From positions 868,001-932,000 of the forward strand of contig CAVWVJ010000003.1 in the NCBI GenBank assembly GCA_963758505.1: a stretch of DNA of 64,000 nt, read 5' to 3'. The DNA comes from Korobacter sp963758505 (GTDB lineage Bacteria; Acidobacteriota; Terriglobia; Terriglobales; Acidobacteriaceae). The position numbers and the translations under genes are program-made. Under the pieces are notes generated by a model that searched no databases, had not been told where the DNA came from, and worked only from the letters and a program-made list of their open reading frames with translations. Shown in pieces: positions 52,802 to 60,623 of the stretch (positions are counted from its first letter, which is position 1; each line of letters begins with the position of its first letter).

Positions 52802-53395
52802 TTGACGATCGACGAAGAGCTCGACCTGCTGGACAGCAGCTTGCGCCGGCTGAAGATCGAGTACGACGTGTATTTCGGGGGCGGGTCGAAAAGGCCTCCC
52901 AATGACACTCTCTGGCGAGTGACGAACCTGATCAAGAAGTTCGGCGACAGCCAGAAGCTGAACTTCGCCCAACGCTATAAATTCAATACCCTTTCGCAGA
53001 AATACGCTATTTTTAGCGATCTTTGGCGGCAGAAGCTGAAGATCAGGGAAGAAGGCTACCGTCGGCCGCAAGACGCAGTCCTGGGGATTGTCGGACTGCG
53101 AACCGATGAGGAGCACAAGGCGCAGGAAGAGCTGGGTGCGGCGCAGGTGGGAATGGACAAGATTGCCTGCAGCGATGTGGACCGCGACATGAATGCGGTG
53201 AAGGCACTGTACGAGCGCATGATCAGCGAAAAAAAGAAGGTTGGCGAGGCTTCCGGGGCCCCATTTGAGTCGTTTGCCTCGTTTTTGAGGAAGAAAACGG
53301 AGCAAATCCGGCGCGATTTCAAGTGCGAGGCGGTGGAATATTCCCTGGAAGTGCAAGGCAGCCAGGTGAAGTTGAAGGCCAAGCCGAAGACCTAG
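52802..53395 (+). CDS. MXAN_5187-type domain protein
   Basis: 197 residues from TTG 52802 (GAGG upstream). TIDEELDLLDSSLRRLKIEYDVYFGGGSKRPPNDTLWRVTNLIKKFGDSQKLNFAQRYKFNTLSQKYAIFSDLWRQ matches the C-terminal domain of MXAN_5187, known mainly from myxobacteria and acidobacteria and of unknown function. The helical C-terminus ends with KLKAKPKT. A longer frame from 52703 adds a non-conserved Pro-rich tail. Divergent from the LuxR gene. Confidence 0.75.
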   Translation: MTIDEELDLLDSSLRRLKIEYDVYFGGGSKRPPNDTLWRVTNLIKKFGDSQKLNFAQRYKFNTLSQKYAIFSDLWRQKLKIREEGYRRPQDAVLGIVGLRTDEEHKAQEELGAAQVGMDKIACSDVDRDMNAVKALYERMISEKKKVGEASGAPFESFASFLRKKTEQIRRDFKCEAVEYSLEVQGSQVKLKAKPKT

Positions 53396-53741
53396 GCGCC
53401 GCCCCCCGAATCAAATATCTAAGTACATCGTGCGCTAGGAGTAGCCAGCGCAACGAGCTGCGATGTGGCCCGCCCCTCCTTGCGGAGAAGGGTGGGGCAC
53501 CCAGAGAGCTGGGTTTATCCCTGTCAAATTTACTCATTGGTCACCGTTCCTACTCAGCTGGACAGGAGCTCGGGTCTTGAGCGCATTGAAACTAAAGGGC
53601 TTGTACTAGTGAGAGTTTGGCAATCCGATTGATATTAAGAGGGATGTTCGCGCTTCGGCGCATCCCGGATTGTCGCTCATCCGGGCAAACTCAAGATTTC
53701 AAGGGTGCAAGACCCAGAAGAAGTCCCGGAGGATCTACGCA
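53396..53741. other. Gap of 346 bp with one family C repeat
   Basis: Family C at 53469-53506 (CGCCCCTCCTTGCGGAGAAG, GGTGGGGCACCCAGAG). The rest shows no gene or RNA that I can support. Confidence 0.5.
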
Positions 53742-54683
53742 ATGAAGACCCGATTCCTGATCGCGCTGCCGTTGGCACTGACACTCGCTTTGCCGGCACT
53801 GGCGCAGAACACCGTTTCGAACCCCAGCGACAATACGCAGCAGCCCGCAGCCGCGGCCCAGCCGACGGCGCAGGACAGCACCTCGCAGCAGCCCGGACCG
53901 GGACCGACGGCCGAGCAGGAAAAGGGCATGTCGGCCCACCAGCCGCTGCAGCCGGATACCCGGGAGGGATTCTGGGGCCACCTCAATCCTTTTGCCCGCA
54001 AAAAGTACGTACAGCGCCAGATGTCGCCGATCCGTGAGCGCGTGAACGAATTGGATGAGCTGACGGCAGCGAACTCGAAGGCGATCAAGGACGTGGATGC
54101 CCGGGCGCAGGAAGGAATCCGCATCGCTTCAGCAAAGGCAACGGAAGCCGACCAGCACGCCCAGGACGCCAACAACCGCGCCACCCAGGCGAACACCACT
54201 GCAACCCAGGCAAGCCAGCATCTGCAGCAGGTGCAGACCACAGTGGAGAACATCGACCAGTACAAGGAAGCTTCGCAGATCGAGATCCGCTTCCGCCCCG
54301 GCCAGAATGTGCTGAGCCAGAAGGCGAAAGATTCGCTGGACGATATGGCGAAGGGCCTGGCTGACCAGAAGGGCTACATTGTCGAAGTGCAGGGCTTTGC
54401 TCCGGGTCATGGCCGCGTAGCTATCGACAACTCGCAGCGCATTGCAGATGAAGTTGTTCGCTACCTTGTGATCAACGCGAATGTGCCGATCCACCGTGTG
54501 TACACGATGGGCATGGGCAACGCGAAGGTGCAGGCAGCCTCCGCTACCGGCGAGAAGCCGCAGTACAAGAAGGGCGGGCGCGTGGAGATCAGCCTGTTGA
54601 AGAACAGCCTGGGCGAAATGGCCTCAGCCGACAGCATGCCGCAGTCCGACCGCACGGCGCCGACAACGACCCCCAAGCAGTAA
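53742..54683 (+). CDS. OmpA-family outer-membrane protein
   Basis: 313 residues from ATG 53742 (GGAGG at 53728-53732). Signal peptide MKTRFLIALPLALTLALPALAQ, a Gln/Pro/Ala-rich spacer, a stretch of Ala/Gln-rich coiled heptads (ATEADQHAQDANNRATQANT) and a C-terminal OmpA-like peptidoglycan-binding domain (EIRFRPGQNVLSQKAKDSLDDMA, VEVQGFAPGHG, NSQRIADEVVRYLV, GRVEISL). There is no beta-barrel, so it is probably a periplasmic or lipid-free peptidoglycan anchor. Confidence 0.87.
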   Translation: MKTRFLIALPLALTLALPALAQNTVSNPSDNTQQPAAAAQPTAQDSTSQQPGPGPTAEQEKGMSAHQPLQPDTREGFWGHLNPFARKKYVQRQMSPIRERVNELDELTAANSKAIKDVDARAQEGIRIASAKATEADQHAQDANNRATQANTTATQASQHLQQVQTTVENIDQYKEASQIEIRFRPGQNVLSQKAKDSLDDMAKGLADQKGYIVEVQGFAPGHGRVAIDNSQRIADEVVRYLVINANVPIHRVYTMGMGNAKVQAASATGEKPQYKKGGRVEISLLKNSLGEMASADSMPQSDRTAPTTTPKQ

Positions 54684-54703
54684 TCCGGTTTACCTCAACA
54701 CCC

Positions 54704-54735
54704 CTCCCGTCCGGCTTGCCGGGCGGGAGTTTTTA
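54704..54735 (+). terminator. Terminator after the OmpA-like gene
   Basis: CTCCCGTCCGG (54704-54714), loop CTTG, CCGGGCGGGAG (54719-54729) with one mismatch, then TTTTTATTTT. Confidence 0.92.
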
Positions 54736-54780
54736 TTTTGTGGAGGGCCCGGAGTAAGCTGTGTGCTTCAGGAGTTGGCC

Positions 54781-55317
54781 ATGGAAACCTTGTACTACTC
54801 GCGGATGAAATCGGCGATCGGGCCCCTGTGGGTGGCAGTTTCGAACAAGGGCGTATTGCTGATCGACTGGGGACATCGCAAGTTCCCGCCAGCGGGCTTC
54901 GCCAAGGGTGCACAGTGGGTGGTCTCCGAGGACAAGACGGCTGAGGTTCGCAAGCAACTGACGGAGTATTTCGAAGGGAAGCGAACCGAGTTCACGGTGA
55001 CGCTCGACTTGCGCACGGGGACGGAATTCCAGCGGAGATGCTGGGAGATCCTGTCGAAGATTCCCTACGGAGAATTACGCACGTATCAAGAGGTCGCGGT
55101 GGCGGCGGGCAGGCCGACCGCCTTTCGCGCAGTCGGGCAGGCGAACCACGCGAATCCGATTCCGATCATCATCCCGTGCCATCGCGTGATCAATACGGAC
55201 GGACACCTGGGTGGGTACGGAGGCGGCTTGGACATCAAGGAGCAGCTGCTGGCACTGGAAGAGGCGCTGCCGGGAAGCGGACAGTTGTTCGCCAAGGCGG
55301 CGAAGAGCGGCAGCTAA
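54781..55317 (+). CDS. ogt: Methylated-DNA--protein-cysteine methyltransferase
   Basis: 178 residues from ATG 54781 (CAGGAG upstream). GTEFQRRCWEILSKIPYGELRTYQEVA is the DNA-binding segment, and IPCHRVI holds the acceptor Cys133. The short N-terminal domain is of Ogt type rather than Ada. Directly removes O6-alkylguanine damage. Confidence 0.95.
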   Translation: METLYYSRMKSAIGPLWVAVSNKGVLLIDWGHRKFPPAGFAKGAQWVVSEDKTAEVRKQLTEYFEGKRTEFTVTLDLRTGTEFQRRCWEILSKIPYGELRTYQEVAVAAGRPTAFRAVGQANHANPIPIIIPCHRVINTDGHLGGYGGGLDIKEQLLALEEALPGSGQLFAKAAKSGS

Positions 55318-55337
55318 TTCTGAGATTCGGTCTTGCG

Positions 55338-55380
55338 ACCCACCCTCCCTTCGGGAAGGGTGGGGCACCCACAGTTTTGT
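55338..55380. repeat. Family C repeat
   Basis: ACCCACCCTCCCTTCGGGAA, GGGTGGGGCACCCACAG, TTTTGT. The hairpin CCCTTCGGG-type core lies between ACCC and GGGT. It ends nine bases before the paiB ATG. Confidence 0.8.
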
Positions 55381-55389
55381 TGATCTCTT

Positions 55390-56031
55390 ATGTATATCCC
55401 TTCGCATTTCAGGCCGGAAGATGTTGCAGCGGTACACGAGAGCATGACGCGGACGGGATTCGTGTCCCTGGTGACCAATACGGCAAGCGGACTGATCGCG
55501 ACCCAGGCGCCGGTGCTGTTCGATGCGACGGTTGGCGAGCACGGAATACTTCGCGGTCACATCGCGCGGGGGAATCCGCAATGGAAGGCGGCACTCGTGG
55601 AGCAGGAGGCGCTGGCGATTTTCGTCGGCCCGAACGGGTACGTCTCGCCGCAATGGTATGCCGCCAAACGCGAACACGGGCGGGTGGTGCCGACGTGGAA
55701 CTACGTGGCGGTGCACGCGTATGGAAAAGTTCGATTCAGCGAGGATCGCGAGTTGCTGCTGCGCATTGTTACCCAGCTCACGGAGAAGCACGAGGCGAAA
55801 TCGGAGCTTCCGTGGAAGGTGAGCGATGCGCCGGCGGAGTACATCGAGGGGCTGCTGAAAGCGATTGTCGCGTTCGAAATGCCGATCACGCGGATCGAGG
55901 CGAGCTGGAAGTTGAACCAGAACCGGTCGGAGGCGGATCGACGGGGAGCGATGGAGGGGCTGAAGGAGCGGGGGGAAGCGGTGGCGGAGGAGATGGAGAA
56001 GACGTTCGCGCCGAAAAAGAACGAAGGGTAG
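55390..56031 (+). CDS. PaiB-family FMN-binding regulator
   Basis: 213 residues. MYIPSHFRPEDVAAVHESM, GILRGHIARGNPQWKAAL, YVSPQWYAAKREHGRVVPTWNYVAVHAYG and FEMPITRIEASWKLNQNRS are the PaiB signature blocks (FMN-binding split-barrel, negative regulator of sporulation and proteases in Bacillus). Its role outside Bacillus is uncertain. Confidence 0.92.
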   Translation: MYIPSHFRPEDVAAVHESMTRTGFVSLVTNTASGLIATQAPVLFDATVGEHGILRGHIARGNPQWKAALVEQEALAIFVGPNGYVSPQWYAAKREHGRVVPTWNYVAVHAYGKVRFSEDRELLLRIVTQLTEKHEAKSELPWKVSDAPAEYIEGLLKAIVAFEMPITRIEASWKLNQNRSEADRRGAMEGLKERGEAVAEEMEKTFAPKKNEG

Positions 56032-56033
56032 CT

Positions 56034-56200
56034 AGGGTGCCGTCCCCTGAAGGGGACTCGCTTCTTACCCAGCGCTTACGCGCTGGGCTATTTCCTGGCG
56101 TGCCTGCGGCACTTGCAGCGATGGTCCTCGTCGAGAGCGTTCGAGAGGGTAGGGGTTCTTCGACTGCGAACGCTCCGCGTTCTTCGCTCAGGATGACAAA
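56034..56200. repeat. Hairpin-rich element then a family B repeat (minus)
   Basis: GTCCCCTGAAGGGGAC (56042-56057) and CCCAGCGCTTACGCGCTGGG (56069-56088) are two perfect hairpins with a fixed spacer. At 56150-56197 lies family B in reverse: GGGTAGGGGTTCTTCGACTGC, core GAACGCTCCGCGTTC, TTCGCTCAGGATGACAA. It abuts the glmM stop. Confidence 0.7.
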
Positions 56201-57575
56201 TCAGACGCCGATGGCTTGTTGGATGGCCTGGGAGATGGCGTCGGTGTGGCGAGTCATTTTTTCTTCGGATTCGGCTTCGATCATGACACGCGCCAGTTTT
56301 TCCGTGCCGGAGTAGCGGACGACGACACGGCCGCTGTCGCCGAGATCCTGCTCCGCCGACTGAATGGCCGCGGTGACACCGGGGAGTTCCTGAAGCGGCG
56401 TCTTCTCGCGCACCTTGATATTGCGAATGACCTGGGGGAAGACCTTCAGGTCGGAGACCAGTTCGGCGAGCGATTTGCCGGAGCGCGCGAGGACTTCGAG
56501 AACGCGCAGGGCAGTGAGAATGCCGTCGCCGGTGGTAGCATCGCTATCCATGAAAAGAATGTGGCCGGACTGTTCGCCGCCAAGGGTGGCGCCGGTTTTC
56601 TGCATTTCTTCCAGGACATACTTATCGCCTACCGCGGCGCGCAGCATGTGAATGCCGGCGCGTTTGAGCGCGGCTTCCAAACCCATGTTCGACATGGTGG
56701 TGGCAACGACGGTGTCGGTCTTCAAACGATCCCGCGATTTCATGTCGCGGGCGGCGAGCAGGAGAACGGCGTCTCCGTTGACGATGTTGCCTTGCGCGTC
56801 GCTGAAGAGAGCGCGGTCGGCATCGCCATCGAAGGTAATGCCAAGGTCGAATCGGCCGCCGGATTTCGCTACCTGGCTGGCCACCTCACCGGGATGCAGT
56901 GCGCCGCAGTTGGTGTTGATATTGCGCCCGGTGGGAGAGATGTGGGTGAACTCCGCTTGAACGCCGAGTTTAGGAAAGACGAGGTGGGCGATGGCAGAGG
57001 CGGCGCCATTGGCGCAGTCGAGGAGGACGCGGAAGCGACTCAGATTGGTGTCCGCGACTTGCGAACGCAGCCATGCGGCATAGTCATCCCGCAGCTTTTG
57101 ATCGCCGGGCAGCATCGCGGGACCTTCACCTTCGCTCTCGGCGCGTTCGAGTTCTTCTAGATGATAGAAAATCTGGGCTTCGATCTGGTGCTCGATTTCG
57201 TCGGAGAGCTTGTAGCCGTTTGCACCGAAGACCTTGATGCCATTGTCCGTCCAGGGATTGTGCGAGGCGGAGATAACAACGCCGGCAGAGAAGCCGTGGG
57301 TGCGGGTGAGATAAGCGACACCCGGGAGTGGTGATCACGCCGGCGCTGGTGACTTCGGCCCCGGAGCTTTGCAGGCCACGCGCCAGGGAGCGGCTGATCC
57401 AATCGCTGGATTCGCGGGTGTCCTGGCCGATGAGCACGCGAGCGGTCTTGTACTTTTCGACGAGACGGGCGCCGAGGGCGCGGCCGATAGCAAACACGGT
57501 ATGGAGATCGAGGGGATATTCTCCGGCAACGCCGCGGATTCCATCGGTACCGAAGAGTTGTCGCGCGTGGGGCAT
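56201..57575 (-). CDS. glmM: Phosphoglucosamine mutase GlmM, one-base frameshift
   Basis: 457 residues if one C is removed near 57325 (CCCGGG to CCGGG). Frame 1: RQLFGTDGIRGVAGEYPLD to TSAGVITTPG. Frame 2: VAYLTRTHGFSAGVVISASHNPWTDNG with the phosphoserine, then DANG- and GDADRALF-type metal loop (FDGDADR) and GGEQSGH to the end. Converts glucosamine-6-P to glucosamine-1-P for peptidoglycan and LPS. The alternative start GTG 57599 overlaps the cdaR stop (GTGA). Being normally essential, a real frameshift is unlikely. Confidence 0.92.
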
Positions 57576-57595
57576 GGTGGTTGAGGACAACGGGA

Positions 57596-58270
57596 TCACT
57601 TCTCTCCTGGCTTAGTTTTCACCGTGGCGACGGTGACGTGGATGGGTTCGGGGTTCATGAGTTGCACCAGCGGGTCGCCTACATAGGCCTGGGTGGTGAA
57701 GGTGCCGCGGCCTACTAATCCCGTGGCATCGACCGGATCGGTGATAGCCGCATCGATATTTTGCAGGCGGGATTGGGGACCGACGATGGTGATTTTCGAG
57801 GGGATTGCCTGCACCTCGCCGAGGCGGTATCCGGCGGCGAAGGTCCCGATGACGCGAGGCGTGACATCGACCAGCTTCGACGCGCTGCGGTCGAGGTCAA
57901 GACGTATCTGCGACGGGACCACCTGCACGATATGGACGTTATGAGGCAGGTGGCGGATCTGCTTCGGAGTGAGGTCGAAGGTACGCTCGCCGACCTTGGA
58001 GCCGGCTAGATCGATGACGGCGTCGAGGTCGGCAGTGGTCATTTCGCGGAGAAGTCGGGCGGGCCCCTGAACGCGGATCTCGGCGCGCTGGATGCGCTCG
58101 GAGCTGATCTCGAGATGCTCGGGCGTGTTGTAGAACTCGATCGGCACACTCAGCGCGATTTCGGCGGGCTGATCGTGGGCGACGGCCCACCAGAGTGCAA
58201 GGGCGATCAGCAGGGAGACGATCTTGAGGCGTAGATGGCCGAACACATGTTTCCGGAGCCAATGAATCAT
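57596..58270 (-). CDS. cdaR: YbbR-domain protein, CdaA regulator
   Basis: 224 residues. One membrane helix near the N-terminus (KIVSLLIALALWWAV), followed by YbbR repeats: LSVPIEFYNTPEHLEISSE, AEIRVQGPARLLREMT, VVPSQIRLDLDRSASKLVDVTPRVIGT. In Firmicutes CdaR binds and modulates CdaA. It lies between cdaA and glmM, overlapping each by four bases or so. Confidence 0.88.
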   Translation of the reverse strand: MIHWLRKHVFGHLRLKIVSLLIALALWWAVAHDQPAEIALSVPIEFYNTPEHLEISSERIQRAEIRVQGPARLLREMTTADLDAVIDLAGSKVGERTFDLTPKQIRHLPHNVHIVQVVPSQIRLDLDRSASKLVDVTPRVIGTFAAGYRLGEVQAIPSKITIVGPQSRLQNIDAAITDPVDATGLVGRGTFTTQAYVGDPLVQLMNPEPIHVTVATVKTKPGEK

Positions 58271-59160
58271 AGTTCGATCTCCGTCGAACTATCGCCAGGC
58301 TCGTGACGGTTGGCCTGAAAGGCTCCGTTGTCCAGGTCGTGATCCGGGGTGCTCGGCAACGTGGTGGCGGGGACGTGACGGTGTAAGAGCACGCTCAACC
58401 TTTCGCGCAGCTCCTCCGGCGTGATGTCACGTTCGATCGAGCCAGAAACGGCAATCGAGATGGCGCCAGTCTCTTCGGAGACGATGACGGCGAGGGCGTC
58501 GCTTTCTTCGGTGATTCCGATGCCCGCCCGATGGCGGGTGCCAAGCTGCGTGGAGAGCACGGGGTTGATGGAAAGCGGAAGAAAGCAAGCGGCTGCGGCG
58601 ATGCGGTCCTTCTGGATGATCACAGCGCCATCGTGCAAAGGCGCGCTGGGGCGGAAGATGGTGGCGAGCAAGTCGTAAGAGATATGAGCATCGAGGGCTA
58701 CACCACTCTCGATGTAGGTGCGAAGGCCGATTTCGCGCTCGATGACCATGAGGGCGCCGGTTTGATTTTGCGAAAACAGGTTGGCGGCCAGGACCACGTC
58801 ATCGTAGGACTCGCCATTGGAGGCAGAGGAGCGGGAACTGGTGAGCTTGCGGCCCAAGCGAGCCAGCGCGTGGCGAATTTCTCCGGCGAAGACGACGATC
58901 AGCGCGAAGATGCCGTAGGGCAGCAGCGTGGTCATCAGCCAGTCGAGAGTACGCAGTTCGGCAAAGCGGGCAGCGATGAAGGCCGCGGCCAGGACAAAGA
59001 CGCCGACAAGCATTGGGGTAGCACGGGTGCCGCGAATGAGTTTCAGGAACTCATAGATGAGCAGCGCGACCAACAGAATGTCGATCACGGCGGTCGCCAG
59101 GTCCGTAGCCTGGGGTACACGTCCACGTGCCAACCACTGGCCCATCCGGGTCCTTTCCAT
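58267..59160 (-). CDS. cdaA: Diadenylate cyclase CdaA
   Basis: 297 residues. Three membrane helices (about 20-100) then the DAC domain, with the DGA motif in APLHDGAVIIQ and RHR in GTRHRAGIGITEESDA. Makes cyclic di-AMP from two ATP. The C-terminal 40 residues are a variable charged tail. First gene of the cdaA-cdaR-glmM operon, stop overlapping cdaR. Confidence 0.95.
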   Translation of the reverse strand: MERTRMGQWLARGRVPQATDLATAVIDILLVALLIYEFLKLIRGTRATPMLVGVFVLAAAFIAARFAELRTLDWLMTTLLPYGIFALIVVFAGEIRHALARLGRKLTSSRSSASNGESYDDVVLAANLFSQNQTGALMVIEREIGLRTYIESGVALDAHISYDLLATIFRPSAPLHDGAVIIQKDRIAAAACFLPLSINPVLSTQLGTRHRAGIGITEESDALAVIVSEETGAISIAVSGSIERDITPEELRERLSVLLHRHVPATTLPSTPDHDLDNGAFQANRHEPGDSSTEIEL

Positions 59161-59205
59161 GCCGGAAATGTGTGCTCACCGCACAACCATTTTAATGCAC
59201 AGAGG

Positions 59206-60573
59206 CTATTCCGGGCGCTTAACGGTTGCGGTGACCTGGCCGAGGGCAAGTTGGGCCTTGATGGTGTCGCCTTCGTGCACCTGGCGGGCATCTTTGAGGA
59301 GTTGGCCGTGGGCATCGAAGACCAGGGCATAGCCGCGCTCGAGGATGGAAATCGGCGACAGGCTTTGGACTTGTCCGGAGAGACGCTCGAGGCGGGAGCG
59401 GCGGCGTATGAGGTAGGTGCGGAGGGTCGCGGCCAGCTTTTCGACCTGGGCATCGATCTGGCGATGTTCGGAGGCGAAGCGGCTGCGGAGATCGTGGTGG
59501 CGGACACGAGTGGAAGCGACATCCAGGCGGCGGTGCAGCTGGCGGAAGAGATTTGCCTGGGCAGAGGTGAGGCGGAAGACGAGGTCATCCACGCGCTGCT
59601 GGCGGCGGGCGATGGCGGTCTGCATGCCGCCGAATGCTCCGTGACGGGCCAGGCGATCGAGGCGCTTTTCGTATTCGAGGAGACGAACGCGCAGAGCACG
59701 CGCCAAGTGAGTGCTGAGGGTATTCAGACGATCGTCCAGCTCCTGCTTGGAGCGGATGACGAGTTCGGCGGCGGCGGAGGGCGTGGGTGCGCGCAGGTCG
59801 GAGACGAAATCGCAAATCGTGAAATCGGTTTCGTGGCCGACGGCCGAAATGACAGGAAGCGTGGATGCCGCGATGGTGCGGGCAAGACCTTCGTCGTTGA
59901 AGGCGGCGAGGTCTTCGAGGGAACCGCCGCCGCGAGCAATGATGATGACGTCGACGCGGCCCGCTTTATTGAACCAGCGTACGCCGGTGGCGACCTCGGA
60001 GGCCGCGGTTTCGCCCTGCACCTGCGCAGGAAAAATGAGGACGTACACGCTGTTGTGGCGGCGGCGCAGGATGTTGAGGATGTCCTGGATCACGGCACCG
60101 CGCGACGAGGTGATGACGCCGATCTTTTTTGGCAAGGTTGGGATGGGCTTCTTGCGTTCGCGATCGAAGAGGCCCTCGGCCTGGAGCTTGGCCTTGAGCT
60201 GCTCGAAGGCGACCTGAAGGGCGCCCGCGCCCTGGGGCTCGAGGTATTCAGCCATGAGCTGCAGCTCGCCGCGGCCCTCGTAGAGAGTGACGCGGCCACG
60301 GGCGATGACCTTGAGGCCGTTCTCGGGACGAAACTTCAGAAGGCGGGCCTGCGAACGGAACATCACGATACGAAGCTGGGCGGATTCGTCTTTGAGTGAG
60401 AAATAAAGATGACCCGAGTCGGCGGGCCGGAAGTTGGAAATTTCGCCTTCCACCCAGACGTCGGCATATTCGCGCTCGAGGGCGGTGCGCACGGCGCTGA
60501 CGATGTCGCGCACCTGCCAGATGCGCCGCTGCGGCGCGGTGAAGCTGAAGCCGAGCTGGTCACTGAAGGACAT
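59206..60573 (-). CDS. xseA: Exodeoxyribonuclease VII large subunit
   Basis: 455 residues. OB-fold N-terminus (VWVEGEISNFRPADSGHLYFSLKDESAQLRIVMFR), central GVITSSRGAVIQDILNIL and IIARGGGSLEDLAAFNDEGLARTIAASTLPVISAVGHETDFTICDFVSD. A coiled-coil C-terminal half and ISILERGYALVFD follow. Processive single-strand exonuclease with XseB, which is not seen here. Followed by cdaA in the same direction. Confidence 0.95.
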   Translation of the reverse strand: MSFSDQLGFSFTAPQRRIWQVRDIVSAVRTALEREYADVWVEGEISNFRPADSGHLYFSLKDESAQLRIVMFRSQARLLKFRPENGLKVIARGRVTLYEGRGELQLMAEYLEPQGAGALQVAFEQLKAKLQAEGLFDRERKKPIPTLPKKIGVITSSRGAVIQDILNILRRRHNSVYVLIFPAQVQGETAASEVATGVRWFNKAGRVDVIIIARGGGSLEDLAAFNDEGLARTIAASTLPVISAVGHETDFTICDFVSDLRAPTPSAAAELVIRSKQELDDRLNTLSTHLARALRVRLLEYEKRLDRLARHGAFGGMQTAIARRQQRVDDLVFRLTSAQANLFRQLHRRLDVASTRVRHHDLRSRFASEHRQIDAQVEKLAATLRTYLIRRRSRLERLSGQVQSLSPISILERGYALVFDAHGQLLKDARQVHEGDTIKAQLALGQVTATVKRPE

Positions 60574-60623
60574 TGAGGGCAGTGTAACTCACCGCGCAGC
60601 GGGGTAGAGCTCGGATATAATCC

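Noticed and set aside
58531..60399. A 622-residue open frame on the plus strand
   Set aside because: It lies antisense to cdaA and xseA, both of which have clear family motifs. High GC keeps the opposite strand open.
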